Below are positions 50,821-59,270 of a stretch of DNA of 64,000 nt, piece after piece. Every line of letters begins with the position of its first letter. Within the stretch, counting starts at the first letter, position 1. The translations under genes and the position numbers were made by a program. Below the pieces are notes generated by a model that saw nothing but the letters and a program-made list of their open reading frames with translations, was not told where the DNA came from and searched no databases. Origin of the DNA: Aminobacterium colombiense DSM 12261 (GTDB lineage: Bacteria > Synergistota > Synergistia > Synergistales > Aminobacteriaceae); assembly GCF_000025885.1 (NCBI RefSeq), contig NC_014011.1:1178001-1242000 (forward strand), written 5' to 3'.

Positions 50821-51511
50821 AGTATCCATCTCCTTTCAGCACAAGGATATCTATGAGGATTCCAGGAGTAACTACGTCATTGGGATCTATTTCACCCTCA
50901 CGCACAATGGAATCAACTTCTGCTATAACAATGTCCGCGGCCGTAGCCATAGCCGGGTTGAAGTTCCTGTTCGTTCCAAAATAGGTCAAATTCCCCCATC
51001 TGTCTGCCTTGTAAGCACGAATAAAAGCTATGTCGGCACGCAGCGGAAGCTCAAGAATATATTTTTTCCCCTCCACTTCTATTGTTTGCTTGCCTTCTTC
51101 ATAACATGTGCCGACACCCGTCGGCGTCAGAATGCCTCCCAGGCCAAACCCACCAGCACGAATGCGCTCTACAAAACTTCCCTGAGGGACAAGCTCAAGT
51201 TCCATTTTGTCTTCGTTGAAAAGGCGCTGGGTTTCCCTGTTGAGCCCAATGTGAGAAGCGGTTACTTTACGCACCTGGCCATTAACTACAAGTTTGCCGT
51301 GTCCCACTCCTTGGGGAAATTTATCGTTGGCATATAAGGTATCGTTGGCTATGAGATGCAAGTCCCGCACATCAGCAGCAACCAGGGCATCAACCAGAGT
51401 GTAAGGCACACCACCATAGTTGAATCCGCCGACCATCAAAGAGGCGCCTGGCTTGACAAAACGAACTGCTTCTTCTGCCGACATAACAGGTTTAATGGTT
51501 TTTTTGGGCAT
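50804..51511 (-). CDS. 3-oxoacid CoA-transferase subunit A
   Basis: Family blocks are LMVGGFNYGGVPYTLVDAL (CoA-binding glycine loop), FVERIRAGGFGLGGILTPTGVGT and ADIAFIRAYKADRWGNLTY. It pairs with subunit B. The ATG at 51511 has GGGAGG upstream; the frame is open another 29 codons into the permease gene but without an SD. The start lies 20 bases after the permease stop. 235 residues. Confidence 0.93.
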   Translation of the reverse strand: MPKKTIKPVMSAEEAVRFVKPGASLMVGGFNYGGVPYTLVDALVAADVRDLHLIANDTLYANDKFPQGVGHGKLVVNGQVRKVTASHIGLNRETQRLFNEDKMELELVPQGSFVERIRAGGFGLGGILTPTGVGTCYEEGKQTIEVEGKKYILELPLRADIAFIRAYKADRWGNLTYFGTNRNFNPAMATAADIVIAEVDSIVREGEIDPNDVVTPGILIDILVLKGDGYYASRT

Positions 51512-51530
51512 TTGCCGAACCTCCCTTTCA

Positions 51531-53477
51531 TTATTGTTCCGGATTTTCTTCGAGCACGGGAGAGACAACTTGTGCTGCTCTTCGTTTCTGTATAACAAAC
51601 ATAAGCGCTATAATTCCCACGGCTAAACAATTCGATATAAGAGAAGGATGGATCAGCAGCAATGGAACCGAAAGAAGAGCCGCCCGCCCCCAGAGGGCAA
51701 GATGGGTAACAAAAAACCCCTGAACGCCTGCCGCCAATCCAATGATTCCCAAAAAGGCCGTAGCGCAGCCCAAAACAATTTTGATTAAACTGCCCTGAAA
51801 GAGAAGATAGCTGTTATACACAAACATATAGGGAACTATAAAACCTGCGACAGCAACGACAAGGGCCGTAAATCCAGTTTTAATGGCATTGGAACGGGCA
51901 ATACCCGCCGCGGCATAAGTGGCAAGGGCGACAGGGGGTGTCACGTCTGCCAGTACTCCAAAGTATAGGCAGAATAGGTGGGCAGACATCATGGGAACGC
52001 CCATTTGAGCCAATGCCGGCGCTGCCAGAGTCGATGTAATAATGTACTGGGCAGTGGTAGGCACACCCATGCCAAGGATAATTGAGCCGATCATGGTTAA
52101 GACAAGGGCCAGAGGAAGTATCCCATGGGATAGGCTCATGACAAATGATGAAAATGCTAGACCTACACCGGTGATCCCGATAACGCCAATGACTATTCCT
52201 GAACAGGCACAGGCTGCCGCAACATCAACAGCTCCGATGGCCCCATCAATAAGTGAGTTGAGAACTCGTTTGGGAGTCATACGGTATTTTTCATCTCCTA
52301 ACCATGATGCTCCGACAAGACAGACGATAGACCAGAAAACTGCTTTTACCGCGGAATACCCAGTGGCAAGAAAAAGGACAAGGGTAATGATAGGAATTAG
52401 CAGATGCCAGCCTTCCCGCAATACAGGCCCTATTTTGGGAACTTCTTCATCGGTCATGGCCCTGATTCCTCTTTTGCCGGCTCTGAAGTGAACCATAGCC
52501 CATATGGAAAAAAAGTATAGTGCCGCAGGAATAGCCGCGGCTATAACAATATCCCAATAGGAAATGCCTAAGAACTGGGCCATAATAAAGGCCGCCGCTC
52601 CCATAACGGGAGGCATAACTTGTCCTCCAGTAGAGGCTGCCGCAACTATGGCGCCTGCAAACTCAGACCGATATCCGGCCGTCTTCATGAGAGGTATGGT
52701 AAAAGCACCAGTCGTAACGGTGTTAGCTACAGAACTGCCGGAAACGGTTCCCATAAGAGCACTGGCAACAACTGCCGCCTTGGCAGGGCCGCCACGGCTT
52801 TTTCCTGTTAGGGCGATGGAGAGGTCAATAAAAAATTGCCCCGCCCCGGAAACGCTAAGAACCGCTCCAAACAAAACAAAAAGGAATATAAAGGAGGCAG
52901 ATACCCCCAGGGGAACACCAAATATTCCGTCAGTGCGCAAATACTGAAAAGGAGCTATTTCATCAAGGGCAAATCCGCCATGGGACAGGATGCCTGGAAA
53001 ATAGGGACCAAGAAAAGCATATGCCAGCGCAATCGTAGCCATGATAGGCAAGGGCAGCCCCATAGCTCTTCTTGTTCCTTCAAGAACAAGCAAGATCATA
53101 ATAGTGCCCCAATATATATCTGAGGTTATTGGTGCTCCCTCCCTCATGGTAATGACTTCCCAGTTAAGAATAATATTGAGACATCCTGCTATAAGCAGCC
53201 CGGCGAAAACCCAGTCCCACCAATCAATGCGATTCTTAGGCCTGTTTTTACTCACTGGATATAGAAGGAACATAAGCCCTCCCATAAAGAGCCAGTGGAT
53301 GCTTCGCTGGTACATTGCTGAACGCAACCCAAAAACAGCCGTATAGAGGTGAAAAACAGATGCCGACAAGGCCAGAGCAGCTACAATCCAATACTGCCAG
53401 CCATGGAGTTCTCTTTTCTTCGCATCCACATCTACTGGCTGAACATCCTGCGACGTTGATGTTGAAGAATTCGTCAT
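51531..53477 (-). CDS. TRAP transporter fused permease (4TM-12TM, TAXI type)
   Basis: This sodium-driven secondary importer works with an extracytoplasmic TAXI receptor. It has 648 residues and about 16-18 hydrophobic segments. The large-subunit signature is seen in GTVSGSSVANTVTTGAFTIP, GGQVMPPVMGAAAF and GMGVPTTAQYIITS, then DVTPPVALATYAAAGIA. The receptor gene lies directly upstream, and CoA-transferase genes directly downstream on the same strand. Confidence 0.95.
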   Translation of the reverse strand: MTNSSTSTSQDVQPVDVDAKKRELHGWQYWIVAALALSASVFHLYTAVFGLRSAMYQRSIHWLFMGGLMFLLYPVSKNRPKNRIDWWDWVFAGLLIAGCLNIILNWEVITMREGAPITSDIYWGTIMILLVLEGTRRAMGLPLPIMATIALAYAFLGPYFPGILSHGGFALDEIAPFQYLRTDGIFGVPLGVSASFIFLFVLFGAVLSVSGAGQFFIDLSIALTGKSRGGPAKAAVVASALMGTVSGSSVANTVTTGAFTIPLMKTAGYRSEFAGAIVAAASTGGQVMPPVMGAAAFIMAQFLGISYWDIVIAAAIPAALYFFSIWAMVHFRAGKRGIRAMTDEEVPKIGPVLREGWHLLIPIITLVLFLATGYSAVKAVFWSIVCLVGASWLGDEKYRMTPKRVLNSLIDGAIGAVDVAAACACSGIVIGVIGITGVGLAFSSFVMSLSHGILPLALVLTMIGSIILGMGVPTTAQYIITSTLAAPALAQMGVPMMSAHLFCLYFGVLADVTPPVALATYAAAGIARSNAIKTGFTALVVAVAGFIVPYMFVYNSYLLFQGSLIKIVLGCATAFLGIIGLAAGVQGFFVTHLALWGRAALLSVPLLLIHPSLISNCLAVGIIALMFVIQKRRAAQVVSPVLEENPEQ

Positions 53478-53516
53478 TGAGTTTCCCTCCCCAATTTCGT
53501 CTCATTGATGCGGGAG

Positions 53517-53627
53517 AGGTTAACCTCTCCCGCTCAAAAGAGACTTATTTCACCGTTACTGGCCCTGTAGATGTTAACGCCCGGCCAGGAGGTTAACCTC
53601 TCCCGCTCAAAAGAGACTTATTTCACC
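53517..53627. repeat. 73-bp-offset direct repeat at the receptor-permease junction
   Basis: A 38-base sequence at 53517-53554 is repeated exactly at 53590-53627. It starts AGGTTAACCTCTCCCGC and includes the receptor stop codon in the second copy. The first copy lies in a perfect 24-base palindrome (53510-53533) centred on GGTTAACC. The hairpin may protect the 3' end of the receptor mRNA; the duplication looks recent. Confidence 0.9.
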
Positions 53628-54573
53628 TCTATGCCTTTTTCCTTGAAGAATTTCACCGATCCTGTTGTAAAGGGTATTATTCCCACACTGGCCTCTTCGG
53701 GTACAAAGTGAGCAGCCTGCTGTGTAATATCCATAAATGCCTTATTATTCTCTATAATTGTTTTTACAAGGTTGTACCCAAGCTCTTCTGGCATATCCTC
53801 GTGAACCACAAGGAAGTTGCCATCAGCAACTGTGAGAATATCTTCTTTAATATCAGGATAGGTGCCTTTAGTTATGATATAGGGGAAGAGGAAAGGATTC
53901 TTTTCCACAACTTTATCTACCACTTCCTTAGGAAGGGGAATCATTACAATATCACGAACTGCTGCTACTTCAAGAACGGCCGCCGAACCGGGAGCCGCAA
54001 AGTTCCAGAAGACTGCGTCAACGTTTCCGTCCTTCAGCGCCATAACTCCTTCCGGCTGGGTCAGCTGCTGTTTATGAATGTCTTTATCTGGGTCTATGCC
54101 TGCCGCGTTCAAAATAATATGGCTCAATATCTGATCACCGCCGCCTGGAGCTCCCAGAGAAACTTTTTTCCCCTTTATGTCTTCAAAGGACTTAATACCG
54201 GTTTTAGTCGTGGTCACAAGATGCTGGGGGGCAGGATACATATGCATAAGAATGCGAAGAGGAAGTTTGCCATCCTGCTCAAAAGCTTCTACGCCCGTAT
54301 GGCCTGATACAAAGTGGAGCCCATAGACATGCCTATTTGGGCCTTTCCTGAAGCTACAAGGCGGCAGTTCTCTTTAGAAGCTGCCGTTGAACGAGAGGTC
54401 GCCTTGACACCAATATCGGCCTTTGACAAAATTTCTGCCATGGCCCCGCCCAGAGGGTAGTATGTTCCTCCCACTCCGCCTGACCCAATAGTGACAAAGG
54501 TGACAGCCGCAGCTGCCGAGCCAAATGCCACGAGAGCCAGAACCGCTACCAAGACCAACCATTTTTTCTTCAT
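53618..54573 (-). pseudogene. TAXI-family TRAP receptor with a frameshift
   Basis: A signal peptide (MKKKWLVLVAVLALVAFGSA) is followed by TFVTIGSGGVGGTYYPLGGAMAE, the TAXI start. The first frame stops at about 54289 after GSTLYQAIRA. The other frame continues with VEAFEQDGKLPLRIL and LVTTTKTGIKSFEDIKGKKVSLGAPGGGDQ to the end. One missing C in GCCA at about 54302 (GCC CAT expected) would join them to about 318 residues, normal for TAXI. Either real decay or an assembly error; the permease and enzymes around it are intact. SD AAGGAGGG. Confidence 0.9.
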
Positions 54574-54608
54574 ATAAGGACCCTCCTTTTACTTGGTTCA
54601 CTCCACTC

Positions 54609-55958
54609 TTATTTCCCAGACAGCAATTTATCGCTTGCTGACCTCAGCCCTCTTTCTAGACGCATAAAGATTTCGTCGATCTCACTCTCTGTAACAGTAA
54701 GAGGAGGAGCCACCAGGAACTGGTCTCCCTCTATTCCATCGATTTGTCCCCGGCCGGGGTAAATCACAAGCCCTTCCTTGAAACATTCGCCTGTAACTAC
54801 GCCAGCCGCATTTACAGAAGTGGAAAAAGCTTCTTTGGTACTCTGGTTCGCCACGATTTCAATTCCTCTCATAAGACCCATTCCGCGAACTTCACCAACG
54901 ATGGGTATTTGATACAGTGTCTCTAGTTTTTTGTAGAACCGCTCTCCCTGTAAAGCTGCATTTTCAACAAGTTTTTCCCGTTTGATCAAACGGAGGGTTG
55001 CAGTTACAGCTGCGGCAGTTACCGGGTTCGCGTTGTAGGTATGACCATGCTGAAAAGCTCCGCTGCCTTTTTTTAGAGATTCAACAATTTCATCTTTTGC
55101 TATAAGGGCGCCTACCGGGGAGTACCCTCCAGATAAGGCCTTTGCGGAACAAATCATGTCTGGCGTCACATTCCAATGGTTCAGGCAGAAATTTTTACCA
55201 GTGCGGCCTATACCCGTCATAATTTCATCGGCAATAAGCAGCACATCGTATCTGGAACAAATATCCCTAACGATGGGCCAATATTCTTTTGGCGGGTGCA
55301 AGGCGCCAACGGTGGAGCCAACAATGGGTTCAGCCACAAAAGCTGCCACATATTGTTGCCCTATTCTTCTTATTTCATGTTCCAGGGCATGGGCACACCT
55401 AAGATCACAGGAAGGGTAAGAAAGACCATAGGGGCATCGGTAGCAATAATGGGATGCTATTTTGGGATGATCCTGATAGAGCGGAAAGAACGTTCTTCGC
55501 CGAGCCATGCTGCCTGCTAATCCCATAGTTCCAATAGTACTCCCATGATAGGAGTTCCAACGGGCTATCATGACATACTTAGAAGAGCCCTCTCCATCCC
55601 GCTCCACAAAATATTGTCTGGCCAGCTTCAAAGCAGATTCAATGGCTTCGCTTCCGCCGCTGACGAGCCAGACATAGTTGAGCCCGTCAGGGGTAATAGA
55701 CGCTACTTCTTTTGACGCTTCCATGGTCGCATCGTTATACCATCGGGAAGGGTGGGCAAACTCAAGAGTTGTAAGCTGTTTGTATATAGCGTCAGCTATC
55801 TCTTTATTGCCATGCCCCACGCTCGAAAGCAACGCCCCGCAGCAGCCATCGATATAGGCTTTACCTTCTTCATCGAAGAGGTACATCCCTTCACCTCGAA
55901 CTGCCTTTCTGAGGGCCGTTTTGTAGCTACGAGGAATCATAGGCCCATATTCCGGCAC
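54609..55958 (-). CDS. Class III PLP aminotransferase, probably omega- or beta-amino acid:2-oxoacid
   Basis: Fold type I class III motifs are DEEGKAYIDGCCGALLSSVGHG, VSGGSEAIESALKLARQ, the PLP-Asp block LLIADEIMTGIGRTG and the PLP-Lys in CSAKALSGGYSPVGA. A Cys-rich insert YCYRCPYGLSYPSCDLRCA (four Cys) lies in the middle. GTG at 55958 is eight bases from GAGGGG; an ATG three codons earlier overlaps the SD. About 449 residues. Being first in a unit with importer, CoA-transferase and thiolase, it likely makes the 3-oxoacid the next enzymes use (inference). Confidence 0.9.
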   Translation of the reverse strand: MPEYGPMIPRSYKTALRKAVRGEGMYLFDEEGKAYIDGCCGALLSSVGHGNKEIADAIYKQLTTLEFAHPSRWYNDATMEASKEVASITPDGLNYVWLVSGGSEAIESALKLARQYFVERDGEGSSKYVMIARWNSYHGSTIGTMGLAGSMARRRTFFPLYQDHPKIASHYCYRCPYGLSYPSCDLRCAHALEHEIRRIGQQYVAAFVAEPIVGSTVGALHPPKEYWPIVRDICSRYDVLLIADEIMTGIGRTGKNFCLNHWNVTPDMICSAKALSGGYSPVGALIAKDEIVESLKKGSGAFQHGHTYNANPVTAAAVTATLRLIKREKLVENAALQGERFYKKLETLYQIPIVGEVRGMGLMRGIEIVANQSTKEAFSTSVNAAGVVTGECFKEGLVIYPGRGQIDGIEGDQFLVAPPLTVTESEIDEIFMRLERGLRSASDKLLSGK

Positions 55959-56161
55959 ACAAACCATCCCCTCTCTGTTTTTTAAATTACTCTCGCAGGA
56001 TCTCTGTTGTAGTCCGGCCGGAACCCACAGAGAAAAAGCCTTATGGTTACAATTGACATTCGATGAGGCAGAAGGAAGGGAGCATAATGGATAACGGATA
56101 ATGGATAAAAAAGAAGTGCGAACTACTTTCATGTTATTGTTATGAAGTTTTGCCTTCGTCA

Positions 56162-56190
56162 ATAATAGAGTCTTCTTTATAGTTTGTCAA
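56162..56190 (-). promoter_or_regulatory. Promoter of the aminotransferase-TRAP-CoA-transferase unit
   Basis: TTGACA (56190-56185), 17-base spacer, TATTAT (56167-56162) on the minus strand. The leader of about 195 bases before the aminotransferase contains ATGGATAA-type short direct repeats near 56088-56110 but no riboswitch I recognise. Confidence 0.75.
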
Positions 56191-56214
56191 TTTGCAATAG
56201 ATTAAAAATACAAA

Positions 56215-56240
56215 AAGGACCGCCTATTGGGGCGGTCCTT
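56215..56240 (-). terminator. Intrinsic terminator of the helical-repeat protein gene
   Basis: A 10-bp stem, AAGGACCGCC / GGCGGTCCTT, with a 6-base loop; TTTTTGT follows on the minus strand. Confidence 0.9.
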
Positions 56241-56264
56241 TAATTATTCCATCTAATTGTGGAG

Positions 56265-57959
56265 CTATTTATTGTCTTTACTCTCAGCAAGAATTCCTTT
56301 CGCCGTAAAGATATACCGTTCATCCATAAAAGCAACTTCTTTTAGCCGGTAATTTCCCAAAACCTCTGAATAAAAGGGAACCGCTGCTTCTATTAAAGTC
56401 TTAGCCGCCCTCCCTATATCTTTCTTTTCCAGTTCGTATATGAGGGTCATATCAATAAGGGGGTGTTTTATATTCACCGTTATTCCCTTTTCCGGTTTCC
56501 TCGCTATGGTATGGCCTGTTTCGGGAAACTTAATAGCGACTCTTTTCTTTTTAGTGCTGATAACAAGGGCGGGGTCGTCGATGGACTCGAAGTGGTAGGA
56601 TCGGTCTATGTTCTCATTGAAAAGTCTCACATCAAAAGGAGCATCCTCTACCAGCCATTTGTTCGGTATAGTGAGAAGGTAGGTAGGGCTTACCAACTCT
56701 GTGGCTGCTGCCTCATTCACTGCTGAAAGCCGTATTTCCGATATTTCCTCCTTGAACCTGTTGAGATAGGTTACATTTCGGCATCGTCCGATGAGATATA
56801 ATTTATCGCTGTTTGATACGCGGGTATCAGAGAGCATTTTTTTCATGGTCTCCTCAAATTGCAGCTGATCGCCTGTATCCAGCAAAATTTCGGCAAGCAA
56901 CCGGCTGTTAAGTGATACCTCGTACCCGTTATCAATGTTGCGCTGCAAGTTTCTGCGGGCTTCATCGACCATTCCCAGTTTCGTGTAGGCTAAACCGACA
57001 AAAAGAAAATTCTGCCAGTCCGAGTTATTCGATTGACGAATAATCTCTTCAAGGTCCGCTCTTATACTTTGACTGTCTGTTTCTTTTTGTAAACGAACGC
57101 GCTCCATGAGAACGCTGGCCCATAAGATATCTCTTCTGAATATGGGACGCTGGGTCTGTAAAAACCTGTTAAGACAGTCAAGGACAAATACTTCATCTTC
57201 CTCTCTCGTTAGAGAATAGTAATACCAGAAGGGAGGAAAGTATTCAAAGGCAGGGTTATCCTGCAAAAGCCGCTCAAGTTTTCGATGCTGCATCTCTGCC
57301 GGATTCGACTTTACATTTTCAACAAATTCATTGATCTGTTTTTCAGTTAAGCGATATTGGTCATCGATATTGTACTTTTTAATAATAGACCACGAAGCTG
57401 TGAGCATGTCTTTGCGTATGGAGTTAATGACATTGAGTTTTTCATCGTCAAGGGCCTCGATTATTTCTTCGCTTTCATCCATATACTCCTCTATCCGCCT
57501 CTGATAGTTTACATACATGGACCCCATGGAAGAAACAGCGCTTACAGCGGCTGAAACCACACTCTGAGGAGATACATTCACTCCTGATAGAAAATTATAA
57601 AGGGTTCGCTCAAGCCTTTTTTGGTAGCTTTTTTCGATACGTTCCCGTTTTCGCTCAGATATAATCTCATCTTTTAGGGTATCCATAAGCTTTGCCATAA
57701 GCTTTACAATCTCTTCGTCAGTAATGGCGTTGAGGTTCAGGTTGTTGATGATGTTGTCGTACTCAAAAGATAGAACGACACGATCGTTGAAAGAAACAAT
57801 TTTACTCAGCGAGTAGGTGCAATAGTTCAAGGCCTGTAAAACTTCCAGGGGGTCGTAGGATTTTTCATCTTTAAGTGTTACAGCCCCTTCCGCACAAGGC
57901 CCGATGAAAAAAGAAGCAGCACAGATAAACATGACGAGAAGAGATATGAACCGTTTCAT
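56265..57959 (-). CDS. Secreted helical-repeat (TPR-like) protein, unknown function
   Basis: I do not recognise a family. The 564 residues start with a signal peptide (basic MKRF, hydrophobic core, ending near AEGA). An alpha-helical, charged region follows, with a short Gly/Ser/Ala hydrophobic stretch at about 130-150 (SPQSVVSAAVSAVSSMGSM). Residues about 310-400 look like TPR units (FLFVGLAYTKLGMVDEARRN, SRLLAEILLDTGDQL). The C-terminal third looks beta-rich. It may be a periplasmic protein with a membrane-associated patch. The SD GGAGG is 13 bases from the ATG, unusually far. It has its own terminator and lies downstream of the efflux operon. Confidence 0.8.
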   Translation of the reverse strand: MKRFISLLVMFICAASFFIGPCAEGAVTLKDEKSYDPLEVLQALNYCTYSLSKIVSFNDRVVLSFEYDNIINNLNLNAITDEEIVKLMAKLMDTLKDEIISERKRERIEKSYQKRLERTLYNFLSGVNVSPQSVVSAAVSAVSSMGSMYVNYQRRIEEYMDESEEIIEALDDEKLNVINSIRKDMLTASWSIIKKYNIDDQYRLTEKQINEFVENVKSNPAEMQHRKLERLLQDNPAFEYFPPFWYYYSLTREEDEVFVLDCLNRFLQTQRPIFRRDILWASVLMERVRLQKETDSQSIRADLEEIIRQSNNSDWQNFLFVGLAYTKLGMVDEARRNLQRNIDNGYEVSLNSRLLAEILLDTGDQLQFEETMKKMLSDTRVSNSDKLYLIGRCRNVTYLNRFKEEISEIRLSAVNEAAATELVSPTYLLTIPNKWLVEDAPFDVRLFNENIDRSYHFESIDDPALVISTKKKRVAIKFPETGHTIARKPEKGITVNIKHPLIDMTLIYELEKKDIGRAAKTLIEAAVPFYSEVLGNYRLKEVAFMDERYIFTAKGILAESKDNK

Positions 57960-58008
57960 TGTTCTGTTTTAAACCTCCGATACTTTTGATGGTACTCCAT
58001 ATTACAGC

Positions 58009-58051
58009 AAAGCTCCCCGAAAAGGCTAGTAAAATCTTCCCGGGGAGCTTT
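58009..58051 (-). terminator. Hairpin after the efflux operon
   Basis: AAAGCTCCCCG and CGGGGAGCTTT (11 bp) enclose a 21-base loop. The T-run after it on the minus strand is weak, so it may be a leaky terminator or a 3'-end stabiliser between the adaptor gene and the gene at 56265. Confidence 0.55.
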
Positions 58052-58090
58052 ACGCTGTTATCCCTATCTCTGTTAGAGAATAGCCGCAGT

Positions 58091-59251
58091 TTATTCCTGC
58101 TGTGACACCTCAACTGCATCTCCATCCTTGAGAAGACGGCCTCCAGAAATAACAACTATATCTCCTTCCGCAACCCCTTCAGTTATCTGAAGAACGGAAT
58201 CTGTTTCTATCCCTATTTTTACCGGCGTTTCTTTAATCTTCCCGTCTTTAACGAGGAGTACTTTTGCTTCACTTTCCTTTATCACCGCATCCACTGGAAC
58301 CACCAAAGCGTTTTCTGCTTCCTGGCGAACGATAAAGACTCGAGCGAACATACCAGGCACAAGGCGGGAACCGTTTTGGCCATTGACAACATAGACTTCA
58401 ACCTGAACTGTCCGTGTGTCTTCTTTTACGAAAGGGCTTATCCGCTCAATAGCCCCTTCAAAAACTTTATCGCCAAGGCCATCGCTTCTGATCCAGCCCT
58501 TCATACCCTTTTCCAGACCAATGGCCCTTGCTTCTGGAACTTTGACAACTGCCTTCAACGTTTCTACGTTGGCAATCTCCACTACAGCGAGGGATGGCCC
58601 CATCATTGCGCCGGTGGTATGAGCATAGTCGTTGAGCACCGTTCCTGTTATGGGAGACTTAATATAATACTCAGAGAGTGTTACTTCGAGATTCTTGAGT
58701 TCAGAGCGAGTCTGAAGAACAGTGGCTTCAGAAAGCTTGTACCGCGCTTCTGCCTGGAGATAGGCTGTTACTTTATTATCAAGCTGCTGTTGGGTTGAAA
58801 AACCTTCCTTTAACAGACGCTCATAACGTTCACGTTCTGTTTTCGCGTTATTCAATGCGGCTCTTGCCTCTGCTACCTGAGCTTCTGCCACAGCTATTCT
58901 TGCTTTTAGCGAGGCAATTTGAGCGTCGATATCTCTATGGTCAAGAACGGCGACAACCTGACCTTTTTCTATAGGGTCACCCTGGCGGACATGAAAAAAC
59001 TCAAGGCGCCCGGTAACCTTGGGATACACAACAACTCGCTCTATGGCTTCTATAGTGCTGTTTTCTTCAAAACCTTTGCGCAATAAGGGCGTTTTTTCTA
59101 CCGTGATAACAGAAACCTTAGCCGCGGCTGGAAGGGCAGAAGACCCGTCTTGAGATGCTTCCGGTTTCTTTTTTAATGGACCGAAGAGAGACAGTCCGCC
59201 CAAAGCAACTATGATGGTAACAAGTATAAGCAGTTTCTTTGTAAACTTCAT
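58091..59251 (-). CDS. RND efflux periplasmic adaptor (membrane fusion protein)
   Basis: The adaptor joins the RND pump to TolC. It has an N-terminal membrane anchor (KKLLILVTIIVALGGLSLFG), the barrel-sandwich hybrid VVVYPKVTGRLEFFHVRQGD, an alpha-hairpin rich in Ala/Glu (about 100-165), then LNDYAHTTGAMMGPSLAVVEI and a C-terminal proximal domain GDIVVISGGRLLKDGDAVEV. It has 386 residues and lies 19 bases after the TolC-like gene. Confidence 0.95.
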   Translation of the reverse strand: MKFTKKLLILVTIIVALGGLSLFGPLKKKPEASQDGSSALPAAAKVSVITVEKTPLLRKGFEENSTIEAIERVVVYPKVTGRLEFFHVRQGDPIEKGQVVAVLDHRDIDAQIASLKARIAVAEAQVAEARAALNNAKTERERYERLLKEGFSTQQQLDNKVTAYLQAEARYKLSEATVLQTRSELKNLEVTLSEYYIKSPITGTVLNDYAHTTGAMMGPSLAVVEIANVETLKAVVKVPEARAIGLEKGMKGWIRSDGLGDKVFEGAIERISPFVKEDTRTVQVEVYVVNGQNGSRLVPGMFARVFIVRQEAENALVVPVDAVIKESEAKVLLVKDGKIKETPVKIGIETDSVLQITEGVAEGDIVVISGGRLLKDGDAVEVSQQE

Positions 59252-59270
59252 AGAATGATCACTCCCATAT

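Noticed and set aside
56085-56115. Short ATGGATAA repeats upstream of the class III aminotransferase
   Set aside because: Two or three imperfect short units, no array structure and no known site; not enough for a CRISPR or iteron call.
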